From Allostella vacuolata (GTDB lineage: Bacteria; Pseudomonadota; Alphaproteobacteria; ATCC43930; Allostellaceae): a stretch of DNA of 64,000 nt. The position numbers were made by a program, and so were the translations under genes. Under the pieces are notes generated by a model. The model saw only the letters and a list, made by a program, of their open reading frames with translations. It did not search any database and was not told the DNA's origin. Below are positions 25,558 through 35,433 of the stretch, one piece after another. Position 1 is the first letter of the stretch; each line of letters starts with the position of its first letter. The stretch lies in NCBI GenBank assembly GCA_006739055.1, contig AP019702.1:2321001-2385000 (forward strand), written 5' to 3'.

Positions 25558-26820
25558 ATGTCCGAGCTGCGTCACCGCTCCGCGGTATCGCCGTTGCGTC
25601 GTCCCATGGTCGGCCGCCAGGCCGATCGCCGGGGCATTCGTGCCAACCAGCGCCTGCCGCTGATCGACGAGGTCGTCCGCGCCCACCGCCCGGAAGACCC
25701 GCTGCACTGCCTGCGCCCGGGCGTGCTGGCCGCGGCCGCGCGCTCGTTCGTGGCCGGCTTTCCCGGCGACGTGCTCTATGCCGTGAAGTGCAACCCGGAG
25801 CCGGCGGTGCTGCGCGCCCTCCACTCGGGCGGCGTCCGCCACTTCGACTGCGCCTCGCCGGCCGAGGTGCGCCTGGTGCGCCAGCTCTTCCCCGAGGCCG
25901 AGGTGCACTACATGCACCCGGTCAAGGGCCGGGCGGCGATCCGCGGCGCGTGGTTCGACCAGGGGGTGCGCGACTTCTCGTTCGACTGCGTCGAGGAGCT
26001 GGAGAAGATCGTCCAGGAGACGGGGGGCGAGGCCGGCCTCGGCCTGTTCGTGCGCCTGGTGCCGCCCAAGGCGAACACCATGTACGACCTGTCCGGCAAG
26101 TTCGGGGCCACCCCGGCGGCGGCGGTCGACCTGCTGCGGCGCGCGCGCGCGGTCGCCGAGCGGGTCGGCATCTGCTTCCATGTCGGCTCGCAGTGCATGG
26201 AGCCGGACGCCTATGCCCGCGCCATCGCGCTGGCGGACGCGGTGGCGCGGGAGTCTGGCGTCCGCATCGACGTGCTCGATGTCGGCGGCGGCTTCCCGGT
26301 CAGCTACCCGGACGTGACCCCGCCGCCGCTCGGCGACTTCATGGCGGCCATCGCCGACGCCTTCGCGGCGACCGGCCTCGGCGATGCCGGCTGCCGCCTG
26401 TGGGCGGAGCCCGGCCGCGCCCTGGTGGCGCCCGGGGTATCGCTGGTGGTCCAGGTGCAGCACCGTCGCGGCGACACTCTGTTTGTCAACGACGGGGTGT
26501 ATGGCAGCCTGTCGGATGCGGGTGCCCCCGGGTTCCGCTTCCCGGCGCGGCTCATCCGCCTCGACCGGTCGGCTTCGGGCGAGCAGCAGGGCTTTTCGTT
26601 CTATGGCCCGACCTGCGACAGCGCCGACCGGATGCAGGGTCCGTTCGTCCTGCCGGCCGACGCGGCCGAGGGCGACTGGATCGAGCTGGGCCAGCTCGGC
26701 GCCTATGGCAGCTCCTTGCGCACGGCCTTCAACGGCTTCGACCAGGCACGGCTGGTCGAGGTCCGCGACCGGCCGCTCCTGGAGACGCCGGGCTACGACC
26801 TGATCGCGGTGGCCGCCTGA
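25558..26820 (+). CDS. Ornithine/lysine decarboxylase, alanine-racemase fold (type III)
   Basis: PLP enzyme of 420 residues that makes putrescine from ornithine. The PLP lysine is Lys77 in YAVKCNPEP. Other family motifs are HVGSQC, DVGGGFPVSYP, WAEPGRALV and YGPTCDSADRMQGP, whose Cys-Asp pair completes the active site across the dimer. It belongs to the eukaryote-like fold III group common in alphaproteobacteria, not the large enterobacterial SpeC/SpeF type; some relatives also take lysine. The ATG at 25558 has GGGAGGATGTC before it. Expression is probably controlled by the structured leader and hairpin upstream. Homospermidine synthase follows 80 bases later and uses its product. Confidence 0.92.
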   Translation: MSELRHRSAVSPLRRPMVGRQADRRGIRANQRLPLIDEVVRAHRPEDPLHCLRPGVLAAAARSFVAGFPGDVLYAVKCNPEPAVLRALHSGGVRHFDCASPAEVRLVRQLFPEAEVHYMHPVKGRAAIRGAWFDQGVRDFSFDCVEELEKIVQETGGEAGLGLFVRLVPPKANTMYDLSGKFGATPAAAVDLLRRARAVAERVGICFHVGSQCMEPDAYARAIALADAVARESGVRIDVLDVGGGFPVSYPDVTPPPLGDFMAAIADAFAATGLGDAGCRLWAEPGRALVAPGVSLVVQVQHRRGDTLFVNDGVYGSLSDAGAPGFRFPARLIRLDRSASGEQQGFSFYGPTCDSADRMQGPFVLPADAAEGDWIELGQLGAYGSSLRTAFNGFDQARLVEVRDRPLLETPGYDLIAVAA

Positions 26821-26900
26821 CCGGAAATCCGGCCGGGCGCCACCATCGGAGCATTGGAAGCACTGGGCCGTCTGGAGCCCAAAATCAGGAGTTCGTTTGA

Positions 26901-28310
26901 ATGAAGCATGTCCGCTTTTCGGGAAAGATCGTCATGGTCGGCATGGGCAGCATCGGCCAGGGGGTGCTGCCCCTCATCTTCCGGCACATCGATATCGACC
27001 CGGAGCGCGTCGTCATCGTCACCGCCGATGACCGCGGCCGCGACGTCGCCGAGGAGTATGGCGTGCGCTTCATCGAGGAGCCGGTCACCCGCGAGAACCA
27101 TGCGGAGATGATGCGCTCGCTGCTGGGCGCGGGCGACTTCCTGCTCAACCTGTCGGTCGAGGTGTCGAGCGTCGCCCTGATGGAACTGTGCCAGGAGGTG
27201 GGCGCGCTCTATCTCGACACTTGCATCGAGCCGTGGCCGGGCGGCTACACCGACCCGAACCTGACCTACTCGCAGCGCTCCAACTACGGCCTGCGCGAGA
27301 CGGCGCTGGCGGTGAAGCGGCGCTCGGCCGGCGGGCCGACGGCGGTCATCACCCACGGCGCCAACCCCGGCATCGTCTCCTACTTCGTCAAGCGCGCGCT
27401 GCTCGACATCGCGCGCGACACCGGCGTCGCGGCGGAGACGCCCAAGGACCGCGCCGGCTGGGCCGGCCTCGCCCAGAGCCTCGGCGTGAAGACGATCCAC
27501 ATCGCCGAGCGCGATACCCAGGTCTGCCTGACGCCCAAGAAGCCGGGCGAGTTCGTCAACACCTGGTCGATCGACGGCTTCGTCAGCGAGGGCTGCCAGC
27601 CGGCCGAGCTCGGCTGGGGCACGCACGAGCGGCACTTCCCGGCCGACGGCGCCCGGCACGAGGCAGGCAGCGGGTCCGCCATCTACCTGATGCGGCCCGG
27701 CGCCTCGACCAAGGTGCGCACCTGGACGCCGCTCGCCGGCACCATCCAGGGCTTCCTCATCACCCACAACGAGGCGATCTCGATCGCCGACTACTACACG
27801 GTCGCCGGGTCCGACGGGGCGGCCGCCTATCGCCCGACGGTGCACTACGCCTATCACCCGTGCGACGACGCGGTCCTGTCGGTGCACGAGCTGGCCGGCC
27901 GCAACTGGCAGCAGCAGACCCGGCAGCGGCTGATGGTCGACGAGGTGGTGAGCGGCATCGACGAGTTGGGCGTGCTGCTGATGGGCCACGCGAAGAAGGC
28001 CTACTGGTACGGCTCGCGCCTGACCATCGACGAGACCCGCGCGCTCGTCCCGCACAACAACGCCACCAGCCTGCAGGTGACGGTGGGCGTGCTGGCCGGG
28101 ATGATCTGGGCGATGGAGAACCCGAAGGCCGGCGTCGTCGAGCCCGACGAGATCGACCACGAGCGCGCCTTCCAGATCATGACCCCCTACCTCGGCAACC
28201 TGGTCGGCCAGTATGGCGACTGGACCCCGCTGCAGGACCGCGGCGTCCTGTTCCCGGAAGACCTCGACCGCGACGACCCCTGGCAGTTCAAGAACTTCCG
28301 GGTGGTCTGA
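26901..28310 (+). CDS. hss: Homospermidine synthase
   Basis: NAD-dependent enzyme of 469 residues that condenses two putrescine molecules into sym-homospermidine, the characteristic polyamine of many alphaproteobacteria. The Rossmann motif GMGSIGQGVLPL starts near residue 14. LDTCIEPWPGGYTDP and THGANPGIVSYFVKRALL are hallmark blocks of bacterial Hss, and the length matches the family. It sits directly after ornithine decarboxylase with its own CAGGAG ribosome site, so precursor and product enzymes are co-expressed. A GC-rich hairpin follows at 28320-28353. Confidence 0.95.
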   Translation: MKHVRFSGKIVMVGMGSIGQGVLPLIFRHIDIDPERVVIVTADDRGRDVAEEYGVRFIEEPVTRENHAEMMRSLLGAGDFLLNLSVEVSSVALMELCQEVGALYLDTCIEPWPGGYTDPNLTYSQRSNYGLRETALAVKRRSAGGPTAVITHGANPGIVSYFVKRALLDIARDTGVAAETPKDRAGWAGLAQSLGVKTIHIAERDTQVCLTPKKPGEFVNTWSIDGFVSEGCQPAELGWGTHERHFPADGARHEAGSGSAIYLMRPGASTKVRTWTPLAGTIQGFLITHNEAISIADYYTVAGSDGAAAYRPTVHYAYHPCDDAVLSVHELAGRNWQQQTRQRLMVDEVVSGIDELGVLLMGHAKKAYWYGSRLTIDETRALVPHNNATSLQVTVGVLAGMIWAMENPKAGVVEPDEIDHERAFQIMTPYLGNLVGQYGDWTPLQDRGVLFPEDLDRDDPWQFKNFRVV

Positions 28311-28319
28311 CGACCGGCT

Positions 28320-28353
28320 CCCGCGCCGCCGCCTGGAAGGGTGGTGGCGCGGG
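28320..28353 (+). terminator. GC-rich hairpin after homospermidine synthase
   Basis: CCCGCGCC (28320-28327) pairs with GGCGCGGG (28346-28353), and CC/GG pairs extend inward. It begins ten bases after the stop. No T-run follows, so it may be a 3' mRNA-protecting stem or a weak terminator. Confidence 0.4.
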
Positions 28354-28431
28354 AATCCCAACATCCCGGCCGCGCCCTTCTCGTCAGTCTTCGTCAGTCT
28401 GGATAGAAACTGGGCATTGCCCGTCGGTCGT

Positions 28432-28534
28432 AGCGTCCCTCGACGGGGCTCGGGATGAGGGGATTTCTCCATCGGCGCAAACGCCTGTGGAGAAAGGAAA
28501 ATTTCCTCATCCCGAGCCTTGGTCGAGGGACGCT
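28432..28534. repeat. Dispersed palindromic repeat, copy 1
   Basis: Two ~29-base arms (28432-28460 and 28505-28534), each with CGTCCCTCGAC and GCTCGGGATGAGG or their complements, face each other around 44 bases that include GAAAGGAA. The arms pair except for a few central bases. A second copy with the same arms and the same internal GAAAGGAA lies at 62454-62551. The size (~100 bp), palindromy and intergenic place suggest a REP/MITE-like element. Confidence 0.7.
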
Positions 28535-28638
28535 TTGACCGGTGGCCAGCGCTCCTGTCGACGGCCGCCGGCGGTTTCATTCCCGGCGGACCGCTTGCTG
28601 TGAACGTCGTGGAAATCGGCCCGGCAAGGGTCTCGACA

Positions 28639-30030
28639 TCAGCCCCCGTTCGTGACGGATCGCTCCGGGCGTCGCCGGAAGCTGGCGACGGCAAGCACCA
28701 GTGCTGCCGCCAGCAGGGCGGCGGAGATTGCGAGCGAGAGGCGCAGGCCGCCGACGATGTCGGTTGCCATCAGGATGCCGTAGGTCGCCACCCCGATCGC
28801 CGCGCCCGCCTGCCGGACGGCGGTGAAGGCGCCTGATGCCACGCCCGAGGCGTCTGGCGGCGCCGCTGCCAGCAGCAGCATCGTGGCGGTCGGCACCACC
28901 AGGCCGATCCCGATCCTGAGGGCGAGCTGGGCTGGAAGCTCCTCGAGATACGAGGTGGTGCCGTCGAGGAGCACGAGCAGGGACATAGTTCCGAGCACGG
29001 CCACCAGCAGCCCCGCGACCAGGACGCGATAGGCGCCCACCCTTGCGGCGGCGCGGCTGCCGGCCAAGTTGGCGGCGATGATCGCGAGCGAGAAGGGCAC
29101 GAAGGCGAGGCCCGTCTCCAACGCGCCGAAGCCCCGCCCATGCTGGAAGTAGAGCGCCAGGCCGAACACCAGCCCGAAGATCGCGAAGCTGATGGCGAAG
29201 CCGGCCGCCATCATCGCGCCGACCTGCGGATCGCGGAACAGAGCCGGCGGCGCGATGGGATGTGCGGCGCGGAGCTCCACCCGGACGAAGCCGACCGCCG
29301 CCGCGACGGCGGCCAGGGCCGCGGCGGCGAAGTATCCGGACGACCACCCGGCCGCCCCGGCCGCGATGACGGCGAGGACGAACGCCCCCAGCGCCACCGT
29401 CGCCAGGACCTGCCCTGCCCAGTCGAAGCGGTGCGGCGGGGTGGCAGGAGGCGGGGCGTCCTCGATGGTCCGGACGGCCAGCCACAGGCCGGGAAGCGCG
29501 GCGGCGGCGCTGACGAGGAAGACGCTCCGCCACCCGACCAGGCTGACGAGGAGGCCGCTCGCCGCGGGCCCGACGGCGACCGCGACCCCGCCGGCGGCGG
29601 TCCAGGCACCGATCGCGCGGGCGCGGGCTGTCGCATCGCCCCGGCATGCCTGGTTGAGGAGCGCCAGCGACGACGGCACCAGCAGCGCGCCGCCGGCACC
29701 CTGGAGGACCCGGGCGGCGACCAGCGTCGCAACGGTCGGCGCCAGGGCGGCGGCGGCCGACGCTGCTCCGAAAATGCCGAAGCCCCAGAGGAAGACCCGG
29801 CGCGCGCCGATCCGGTCGCCGATCGCGCCGGCCGCCACCAGCAGGCCGACGAAGGCCAGCGTGTAGCCATTGACGATCCAGGGCAGGGCGGCGACGTCCG
29901 TGTCGAGCGAGCGGCCGATCTCGACGACCGCGACATTCAGCATGGCGCCGTCGAGCTGGACGGCGGCGAAGCCGAGAACCGTCGCGACGACGGCCGGCGT
30001 CGGCGGGATCGAAGGGGAGGAGGCAGACAT
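28639..30030 (-). CDS. MFS drug-type exporter, DHA2 family
   Basis: Membrane protein of 463 residues with a run of hydrophobic helices, probably 14. DHA2 signatures are visible: VAVVEIGRSLDTDVAALPWI then VNGYTLAF at the first loop (motif D1 region), GDRIGARRVFLWGF (motif A) and RVLQGAGGALLVPSSLALL (motif B/C). It likely exports a drug or metabolite by proton antiport. The ATG at 30030 faces a divergent WYL-family regulator gene across 96 bases holding a perfect inverted repeat, a usual arrangement for a regulator controlling its exporter. Confidence 0.9.
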   Translation of the reverse strand: MSASSPSIPPTPAVVATVLGFAAVQLDGAMLNVAVVEIGRSLDTDVAALPWIVNGYTLAFVGLLVAAGAIGDRIGARRVFLWGFGIFGAASAAAALAPTVATLVAARVLQGAGGALLVPSSLALLNQACRGDATARARAIGAWTAAGGVAVAVGPAASGLLVSLVGWRSVFLVSAAAALPGLWLAVRTIEDAPPPATPPHRFDWAGQVLATVALGAFVLAVIAAGAAGWSSGYFAAAALAAVAAAVGFVRVELRAAHPIAPPALFRDPQVGAMMAAGFAISFAIFGLVFGLALYFQHGRGFGALETGLAFVPFSLAIIAANLAGSRAAARVGAYRVLVAGLLVAVLGTMSLLVLLDGTTSYLEELPAQLALRIGIGLVVPTATMLLLAAAPPDASGVASGAFTAVRQAGAAIGVATYGILMATDIVGGLRLSLAISAALLAAALVLAVASFRRRPERSVTNGG

Positions 30031-30080
30031 CGGGCGGTCCTGGCCGGTAGGGGAGGGACCGCATCGGTAGCCGGTGGCTC

Positions 30081-30098
30081 CTGACAACGTTCTGTCAG
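30081..30098. promoter_or_regulatory. Inverted-repeat operator candidate CTGACA-N6-TGTCAG
   Basis: A perfect 6-base inverted repeat with a 6-base spacer (CTGACA ACGTTC TGTCAG) lies midway between the divergent MFS exporter and the WYL regulator, 29 bases before the regulator start. It is the best candidate binding site for that regulator. Confidence 0.55.
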
Positions 30099-30126
30099 TA
30101 GAGTGGAGCGCTCCGGGGAGACGGCG

Positions 30127-30840
30127 ATGGCGCGGCGGGCCGAGCGGCTGTTCGAGATCATCCAGATCCTGCGTGGATCGGGCCGGCCGATGACGGCGGC
30201 CGCGATCGCCGAGCGGCTGGAGGTTGTGCCGCGCACTGTCTATCGCGACATCGCCGTGCTGCAGGCCCGCCGCGTGCCGATCGAGGGGGCGGCCGGGGTC
30301 GGCTACGTCCTGCGGCCGGGGTTCCACATGCCGCCGCTGATGTTGACGGTCGAGGAGGTCGAGGCGGTGGCGGCCGGGGTCCGGCTGGTCCGCCGCATCC
30401 GCGACGCCACGCTCCAGGAGGCGGCCGCCAGCGTCCTCGCCAAGATCGCGGCCTTGCTGCCGGGCACGCTCGGCCCGCAGCTCTCCGCCGCCCCCGTCTA
30501 TGTGTCCGACGGCAGTGCCGCCACGCCGACCGGCGTCGATCCGGCCGCGGTGCGCCGGGCCATCCGGGAGCGCCGGAAGCTCCGCATCGCCTATCGCGAC
30601 GCGGCCGGCCGCGCCAGCAGTCGGGTCGTCCGGCCGATCGCGATGGCATATTATGTGGACGCCAGCCTGCTCGCCGCCTGGTGCGAGCTGCGCTGCGACA
30701 TGCGGCACTTCCGCATGGAGCGGATCGAGGCGGCCGAGACGCTGGACGAGCGCTTCGCCGATGATGGCGGGCGCCTGCTGGCGGCCTGGCTCGCCGCGGA
30801 GAAGGACCGGACGCAGGCTGCGGGCGGGCCGCCCGACTAG
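30127..30840 (+). CDS. HTH/WYL-domain transcriptional regulator (YafY family)
   Basis: Regulator of 237 residues. The N-terminal winged HTH ([20 protein letters not shown] then [20 protein letters not shown]) is followed by a WYL-type ligand-sensing domain from about residue 135 ([19 protein letters not shown], then [20 protein letters not shown]). In YafY-type regulators this domain senses small molecules or nucleic acid. The ATG at 30127 has GGGGAG 7 bases upstream. It is divergent from the exporter at 28639-30030, which it probably controls. Its TAG shares the palindrome CTAG with the stop of the convergent NAD kinase gene. Confidence 0.88.
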   Translation: MARRAERLFEIIQILRGSGRPMTAAAIAERLEVVPRTVYRDIAVLQARRVPIEGAAGVGYVLRPGFHMPPLMLTVEEVEAVAAGVRLVRRIRDATLQEAAASVLAKIAALLPGTLGPQLSAAPVYVSDGSAATPTGVDPAAVRRAIRERRKLRIAYRDAAGRASSRVVRPIAMAYYVDASLLAAWCELRCDMRHFRMERIEAAETLDERFADDGGRLLAAWLAAEKDRTQAAGGPPD

Positions 30841-31604
30841 GGCTGGAACTGCTCCTTCAGGATCCGTTCCGCCAGGTTCATCTCCCGGTCGAACAGCAGG
30901 GTCATGGCGGTGGTGCGGTCCTCATGCACCTCGACCGCGATCACGTCGCGGACCTCGGTGAAGTCGGCGACGGCGCTGACCGGGCGCTTGTCGGCCTCCA
31001 GGATCTCGAAATGGACCTGGGCGCCGTGCGGCAGCAGGGCGCCGCGCCAGCGGCGGGGGCGGAAGGCGCTGATCGGGGTCAGGGCCAGCACCTCGGAGCC
31101 GAGCGGGATGATGGGGCCGTGGGCCGACAGGTTGTAGGCGGTGCTGCCGGCCGGCGTCGACACCAGCACCCCGTCGCAGACCAGCTCCTCGAGCCGGACG
31201 ATGCCGTCGATGCGGATGCGGATCTTGGCGGACTGGCGGGTCTCGCGCAGCAAGGAGACCTCGTTGATTGCCTGGCCCTCGCAGCGCTCGCCGTGGATGG
31301 TGTGGGCCACCATGCGCAGCGGGTGCAGGGTGACGGCGTCGGCCGCGGTGATCCGCTCGACCAGCCCCTCGGCGGCATAGGGGTTGAGCAGGAAGCCGAC
31401 CGTGCCCCGGTTCATGCCGAAGATCGGCACCCGCCGCTCCAGGCAACGGTGCAGCGTCTCGAGCAGCAGGCCGTCGCCGCCCAGCGCGACGATGACGTCG
31501 GCCTCGGCGATCGGCACATGGGCGTAGAGCCGTTCCAGTTCCACCAGCGCGTCGCGGGCGGGGGCGGTGTCGGCGGCGACGAAGGCGATGCGGGGGGCGA
31601 CCAT
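30837..31604 (-). CDS. nadK: NAD kinase
   Basis: Enzyme of 255 residues that phosphorylates NAD to NADP. It shows the GGDG motif at 42-45 ([13 protein letters not shown]), the adenine/ribose block with Asn-Glu at 114-115 ([10 protein letters not shown]) and [14 protein letters not shown] at 151-164. The length suits a compact proteobacterial NadK. The start is the ATG at 31604; an open frame continues far upstream but without homology. It converges on the WYL regulator gene with four shared bases. Confidence 0.93.
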   Translation of the reverse strand: MVAPRIAFVAADTAPARDALVELERLYAHVPIAEADVIVALGGDGLLLETLHRCLERRVPIFGMNRGTVGFLLNPYAAEGLVERITAADAVTLHPLRMVAHTIHGERCEGQAINEVSLLRETRQSAKIRIRIDGIVRLEELVCDGVLVSTPAGSTAYNLSAHGPIIPLGSEVLALTPISAFRPRRWRGALLPHGAQVHFEILEADKRPVSAVADFTEVRDVIAVEVHEDRTTAMTLLFDREMNLAERILKEQFQP

Positions 31605-31698
31605 CTGTGCCCGGTTATCCGGCCTGGACGGGGGCGGCGTCCAGCGATTTGCGGCGCGGTCGGGCGGGCTTGCGCCCCGCGGCCCCGCGCGCCATAGC

Positions 31699-32313
31699 AT
31701 GCCGGCCATGGGGGACATCGCCGGCATCATCCTGGCGGGCGGCCGCGCCCGGCGCATGGGCGGCGGCGACAAGGTGCTGCGGCCGCTCGGCCGGTCGACC
31801 ATCCTCGACCATGTGGTGGCGCTTGCCCGACCCCAGGTGGCCGCCCTGGCGCTCAGCGCCAATGGCGATCCCCGGCGCTTCGAACGGTTCGGGCTGCCCG
31901 TCCTGCCCGACGGCGTGCCCGATTTCCCGGGGCCGCTCGCCGGCCTGCTGGCCGGCCTGGAATGGGCGGCGGCGCTGTCGGGGGCGACGCACCTGGCGAG
32001 CTTCGCCGGCGACTCGCCGATCTTCCCGGCCGACCTCGTGTGCCGCTTGGTCGCCAACGCCGGCTCCGGTGCGGCGTGTGCCGCCTCCGGCGGCCGCCTG
32101 CATCCGGTCTTCGGGCTGTGGCCGGTGGCCGCGCGCGACGAGCTGCGCCGGGCGCTGGTCGTCGACGGCCTGCGCCGGGTGGAGGACTGGGCCCGGCGCG
32201 TCGGGGCGGTGGTGGTGGACTTCCCGGCGCCGGCAGGCCGCGACCCGTTCTTCAACGTGAACCGGCCGGAGGACCTGGCCGCCGCGGAAACTATGCTGGC
32301 CGGGCCAGCGTGA
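31699..32313 (+). CDS. mobA: Molybdenum cofactor guanylyltransferase MobA
   Basis: Nucleotidyltransferase of 204 residues that attaches GMP to molybdopterin to make the bis-MGD form of the cofactor. The nucleotide-binding N-terminus [17 protein letters not shown] is diagnostic. [16 protein letters not shown], the FAGDSPIFP metal block and [11 protein letters not shown] complete the family pattern. Either of two close ATG codons (31699, 31708) may be used and neither has a clear ribosome site. It overlaps the convergent DUF364 gene by 23 bases. It fits other molybdenum genes in the window (MoaA, the Mo hydroxylase). Confidence 0.9.
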   Translation: MPAMGDIAGIILAGGRARRMGGGDKVLRPLGRSTILDHVVALARPQVAALALSANGDPRRFERFGLPVLPDGVPDFPGPLAGLLAGLEWAAALSGATHLASFAGDSPIFPADLVCRLVANAGSGAACAASGGRLHPVFGLWPVAARDELRRALVVDGLRRVEDWARRVGAVVVDFPAPAGRDPFFNVNRPEDLAAAETMLAGPA

Positions 32314-33007
32314 CGTTCCGGCCGGCCGCGCGCAGGCCGCGCACCGCACCGCCCTCCATCAGCACCTGCGCCGCCCGGTCCGTATCCGCGATCACCAGCC
32401 CGCCCAGCCGCTCGATGCCGCGGGCGAAGAGTGCTGGCGCGAGCGGGGTGCCGGGGCCGACCAGGAAGACCCGCCGTCCCTGGGCCAGCGCCAGCAGGCC
32501 GGGCAGGGTGCCGTTGCCGATGGTCGACGCGGTGATGACGACGAGGTCGGCCTCGGCGATCAGCCGGCCGGCCTCCGCCTCGGGATAGTCGCCGGGGCCC
32601 GGCACGCGCTCGACCACCTTGGCGTGCGGGATCGATCGGTCGAGCCCGGGAAAGCGGCCGATCACCACGGTGCTGCGGGCCTCGCGCCCGGCCGCCTCCA
32701 GGGCGTTGCCGTCCTCTCCCGTCACGCTGCGCCGGTTGTGGTGGGCGTTGGCGGCGGCGATGGCGATCGCCGCCTCGAACGGGTTGTCGCTCGCCATCCC
32801 TTCGGCCAGCTGCCGCAGGCTGGTCCCGGCCAGGTGCCCGGCATGGGCGATCGGGCGGCAGCCGGGGGCGTTGCGGACCGGCGAATGCGCCAGCCCCGCC
32901 CCGTCCGGCCCCTCCACCAGGACCCAGTTGATGCCGACCACGACGCGCCCGGAAGGCGCGTCCGGCACCCCGTCCAGCAGGGCCTCGCGCAGGTCCCGGG
33001 CGATCAT
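32291..33007 (-). CDS. DUF364/heavy-metal chelation domain protein
   Basis: Protein of 238 residues resembling the DUF4213/DUF364 family, whose C-terminal half has a Rossmann-like fold with a putative metal-chelating site. Visible landmarks are [33 protein letters not shown] and [20 protein letters not shown]. The biochemical function of the family is unknown. The ATG at 33007 overlaps the stop of the DUF3553 gene (ATGA), so it is translationally coupled to the LLM oxidoreductase group and its 3' end overlaps convergent mobA. A link to metal cofactor handling is tempting but unproven. Confidence 0.7.
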   Translation of the reverse strand: MIARDLREALLDGVPDAPSGRVVVGINWVLVEGPDGAGLAHSPVRNAPGCRPIAHAGHLAGTSLRQLAEGMASDNPFEAAIAIAAANAHHNRRSVTGEDGNALEAAGREARSTVVIGRFPGLDRSIPHAKVVERVPGPGDYPEAEAGRLIAEADLVVITASTIGNGTLPGLLALAQGRRVFLVGPGTPLAPALFARGIERLGGLVIADTDRAAQVLMEGGAVRGLRAAGRNVTLARPA

Positions 33008-33207
33008 GGGCTGGCCGGCCCGGCCGTCGCCGCCACCAGGCGGACCACGGCGGTGTTGATCAGCACCTTGCCGCGGTGCTCGAAATTGACCGTCACCCGG
33101 TCGCCGATCGCCGACTGCACCTGGCCCAGCCCCCAGTCCGGCTCGTCCGGATGACGCACCAGGGCGCCCGGCGTCCAGCCGTCGCCCGGCGACACGGGAC
33201 CGGTCAT
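33004..33207 (-). CDS. DUF3553-type small protein
   Basis: A 67-residue protein with the compact beta pattern of DUF3553: [20 protein letters not shown], then [20 protein letters not shown]. This resembles short CarD- or UvrD-tail-like domains that bind partner proteins. Its ATG overlaps the stop of the LLM oxidoreductase gene and its TGA overlaps the ATG of the DUF364 gene, so three different proteins are made from one coupled message. Function unknown. Confidence 0.72.
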   Translation of the reverse strand: MTGPVSPGDGWTPGALVRHPDEPDWGLGQVQSAIGDRVTVNFEHRGKVLINTAVVRLVAATAGPASP

Positions 33208-34268
33208 TCCGCGGCCATGGGCTTGCGGCCGGCCCACTGGCCGAGCTGCGGCCGGACTTCCGTCGCGAACCGCTCCATCGACCGGGCGACCCGGGCATGG
33301 TCCATGCCGCCGAAATTCATGAACAGGCTGAGATGGCTGGGCCCGACCTCGGCCACGTCCTGCTGCAGCATGGCGACCAGCCGGTCGGGCGGGCCGATCA
33401 TCGCCTTGGACAGGACCTCCTCGACCGTCGGGTCGTGCTCGGTCGCCTCCTCGGCGACGTAGCCGTCCTCGAAGCGGCCGTGCCCGGCCTTGAGGGCGGC
33501 GACCAGGCGATGGGTGTAGATCGCGCGCCGGGCGGCATCCTCGGCATCGGCGCGGTCGTCGGTGACGTAGAGCAGCCGCTGGATGGCGAAGGGCTCGCGC
33601 GACGGGTCGCGCCCGGCCGCGCGGCGGGCGGCGTCGAACGGCGCGCGGACGGCGGCGACGGCCGCGGGCGGCATCCACATGGCGGAGACGAAGGGGGTGT
33701 AGTGCCGCCGCACCACCCGCTCGATCATCGCCGGATCCTTTGCGAGGCCGGCCAGGAAGATCGGCACCGGCTGCTGCACCGGCCGCAGCGGGACATGGGC
33801 GTCGCGCACCTCGACATGGCGGCCCTGATAGTCGATCCGGTCCTGGTCCTGCGCCATGTCGATGACGTCGAGCGCCTCGCCGAAGCGGGCGCGGGCCTCC
33901 TCGATCGGGATGCCGAGGCCGGAGAATTCGTGGCGGTGGCTGCCGCTGCCGACCCCGAGGTCGAGCCGCCCGCCCGACAGGATGTCGACATAGGCGATCT
34001 CGTCGACCAGCCGCATCGGGTTGTAGAAGGGCAGCACCACGACCCCGGTGCCGAGGCGAATGCGGCTGGTGCGGGCGGCGGCGTGCGATGCCATCAGCAG
34101 CGGCGACGGGCACATGCCGAGGTTGGCGAAATGGTGCTCGGCGAACCATACCGTGTCGAAGCCGAGCTGCTCCGCCAGCACCGCCTGGGCGATGGCGTCG
34201 CCCACCACCCGGGTCGGCGGGACCGAGCGGTCGCGCATCTGCTGCAGGATGAAGACGCCGATTTCCAT
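33204..34268 (-). CDS. LLM-class flavin-dependent oxidoreductase
   Basis: Bacterial-luciferase-like TIM-barrel monooxygenase of 354 residues. Landmarks are the N-terminal strand EIGVFILQQM, GFDTVWFAEHHFAN, RIRLGTGVVVLPFYNPMRLV, DILSGGRLDLGVGSG and IFLAGLAKDPAMIE. Such enzymes use FMNH2 or F420 to oxidise small organic compounds; the substrate is not predictable. It is the first gene of a coupled set with DUF3553 and DUF364 proteins. A flavin reductase is not encoded next to it. Confidence 0.88.
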   Translation of the reverse strand: MEIGVFILQQMRDRSVPPTRVVGDAIAQAVLAEQLGFDTVWFAEHHFANLGMCPSPLLMASHAAARTSRIRLGTGVVVLPFYNPMRLVDEIAYVDILSGGRLDLGVGSGSHRHEFSGLGIPIEEARARFGEALDVIDMAQDQDRIDYQGRHVEVRDAHVPLRPVQQPVPIFLAGLAKDPAMIERVVRRHYTPFVSAMWMPPAAVAAVRAPFDAARRAAGRDPSREPFAIQRLLYVTDDRADAEDAARRAIYTHRLVAALKAGHGRFEDGYVAEEATEHDPTVEEVLSKAMIGPPDRLVAMLQQDVAEVGPSHLSLFMNFGGMDHARVARSMERFATEVRPQLGQWAGRKPMAAE

Positions 34269-34288
34269 GGCTGGTGGTTCCTTTGTCC

Positions 34289-34341
34289 TGGCCTTCGGGT
34301 GTCGTGGCCTTCAGGTGTCGTGGCCTTCAGGGGCGTGGCCT

Positions 34342-34346
<5 letters not shown>
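34289..34346. repeat. Short tandem repeat, 16-base unit
   Basis: Units of TGGCCTTCAGGTGTCG or close variants begin at 34289, 34305, 34321 (15 bases) and 34336 (partial). They fill the gap between the enolase-superfamily gene and the LLM oxidoreductase gene, and the last unit runs into the enolase stop codon. This looks like recent slippage expansion. Confidence 0.75.

Positions 34347-35429
<1,083 letters not shown>

Positions 35430-35433
<4 letters not shown>

Larger units (their letters stand above)
28311..28638. other. Intergenic stretch with hairpin, short direct repeat and palindromic repeat
   Basis: This gap separates homospermidine synthase from the convergent MFS gene and holds no credible gene. 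It contains the hairpin at 28320-28353, a tandem TCGTCAGTCT pair at 28381-28400 and the long palindromic element at 28432-28534. The remaining ~100 bases before the MFS stop show nothing notable. Confidence 0.6.
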
